NCBI GenBank assembly: GCA_007133095.1
Contig: SLNK01000011.1
Location: 1-5,708 of the forward strand
Direction of reading: 5' to 3'
Source of the DNA: Candidatus Peregrinibacteria bacterium
GTDB taxonomy: Bacteria; Patescibacteriota; Gracilibacteria; UBA1369; LOWO2-01-FULL-3
Length of the DNA stretch: 5,708 nucleotides
Shown here piece by piece: positions 5,128-5,708 of this stretch (position 1 is the first letter of the stretch; every line of letters begins with the position of its first letter). Under the pieces are notes generated by a model. That model had not been told where the DNA came from and did not search any database. It saw only the letters and a program-made list of their open reading frames with translations. The translations under genes were made by a program, and so were the position numbers.

Positions 5128-5708
5128 AGATCCCGTGCGCAATCTCTGCACCAATTTCAAAAACGATTTTTTTACGCCGTTCTCACGCAAATAATTCCAA
5201 CGACCTTTTAAAGCGCTTTTCGCCATTCCGGTTTTTGAGCGAACTTGCGCGTTTCTGTCCGGAGCCGGCCTGGGATTTTGAAGCCACTCAAACAGCGGAG
5301 CGATAGAATTTTTATAAGAATTTTTCTCGGTGTATTTGCGCCCCATCTCCCCGTAATTCTTAAACTGCGGACTTTTTCTTTCTTTGTGCATTTTCAAAAT
5401 CGCTTCGGTCAAAGCTTCATGATCTCCGCTCGGGACAACCAGGCCCGCGCCGGCAATTCCCACTTCATTGGAAATCTCGCTTCCGGCGGTGGTCACAACG
5501 GGAAGACCGAATTTCATCATTTCGTTTATACGATTCCGGGCACCCGTCAAAGTTTCCGCGCACATCCTGTCCACATTCAGCCCCACATCCGCTTTGCCGT
5601 ACAAAGAAGGAATTTTGGACGTCTCCACCCACCCCAAAAACACAAAACGGTCTTTATAAGGAGAGCCGTCTATCATTTTTCGGAAACGATCAAAGGTTTT
5701 GTTGTCCA
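5122..5708 (-). CDS. GT4-like glycosyltransferase, C-terminal part (5' end beyond right edge)
   Basis: The last 194 codons of a glycosyltransferase are present, and the frame stays open to the right edge (first full codon at 5706). Numbered from there, RFVFLGWVETSKIPSLYGKADVGLNV (20-45, shown in part as FLGWVE and ADVGLNV) and ARNRINEMMKFGLPVVTTAG (56-75) are the usual nucleotide-sugar-binding strand and loop of the C-terminal Rossmann domain, followed by a GLVVPSGDHEALTEAI segment. Such enzymes move a sugar from a nucleotide or lipid carrier to cell-surface polysaccharide or lipid; donor and acceptor cannot be told here. The usual E-x7-E motif is not exact: E62 is present but its partner eight residues before is Thr54. 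After the domain comes a basic tail of about 60 residues ending WNYLRENGVKKSF..RLRTGSK, which could form an amphipathic membrane-binding helix. It converges on the TM-helix gene. Confidence 0.9.
   Translation of the reverse strand, partial: DNKTFDRFRKMIDGSPYKDRFVFLGWVETSKIPSLYGKADVGLNVDRMCAETLTGARNRINEMMKFGLPVVTTAGSEISNEVGIAGAGLVVPSGDHEALTEAILKMHKERKSPQFKNYGEMGRKYTEKNSYKNSIAPLFEWLQNPRPAPDRNAQVRSKTGMAKSALKGRWNYLRENGVKKSFLKLVQRLRTGSK

Overview
The window reads as an ordinary bacterial chromosome segment of roughly 45% G+C. It most resembles Candidate Phyla Radiation / Patescibacteria (Parcubacteria-like) DNA: compact genes, short unfamiliar membrane proteins, no recognisable Shine-Dalgarno sequence before any visible start, single tRNA genes scattered between operons, and standard stop codons (TAA, TAG). 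This placement is an inference from style; no single marker proves it.

Left part (1-1726, minus strand): one long gene, 575 codons visible, running off the left edge without a stop. It carries a P-loop (GQSGMGKS) and a downstream GDD motif in a context resembling the phosphoenolpyruvate carboxykinase (PEPCK) superfamily, but with longer spacings and a longer N-terminus. Its function is not assigned. Then comes a 467-base non-coding stretch (1727-2193). It holds three near-identical 65/66-base tandem repeats (1872-2067) and a fourth, diverged unit that forms the left arm of a 125-base palindrome (2071-2195) touching the 3' end of a tRNA-Lys(TTT) gene (2194-2270, minus). The far edge of the array carries an inverted 10-base copy of the tRNA-Lys 3' end, so the complex looks built from the tRNA's 3' flank.

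Middle part (2324-4162, minus strand): a heat-shock unit. A CIRCE operator (HrcA binding site) overlaps a strong sigma-70-type promoter, followed by dnaJ (383 aa, complete with all four zinc-binding CxxC motifs) and then a 189-aa multi-pass membrane protein of unknown function, probably co-transcribed. Firing the other way from the same intergenic region is a tRNA-Glu(CTC) gene (4249-4323, plus).

Right part: a plus-strand membrane protein of 224 aa (4393-5067) with an internal duplication, like the conserved TM-helix repeats of the MscS-related family but without the MscS soluble domain. It has its own promoter immediately after tRNA-Glu. A bidirectional intrinsic terminator (5090-5127) separates it from a convergent gene on the minus strand, the C-terminal half of a GT4-like glycosyltransferase (5122 to the right edge).

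No transposase, CRISPR array, toxin-antitoxin pair or defence cassette is visible. The points most worth following are the tRNA-Lys-associated repeat complex, the divergent PEPCK-like ATPase, and the CIRCE-controlled membrane protein behind dnaJ.
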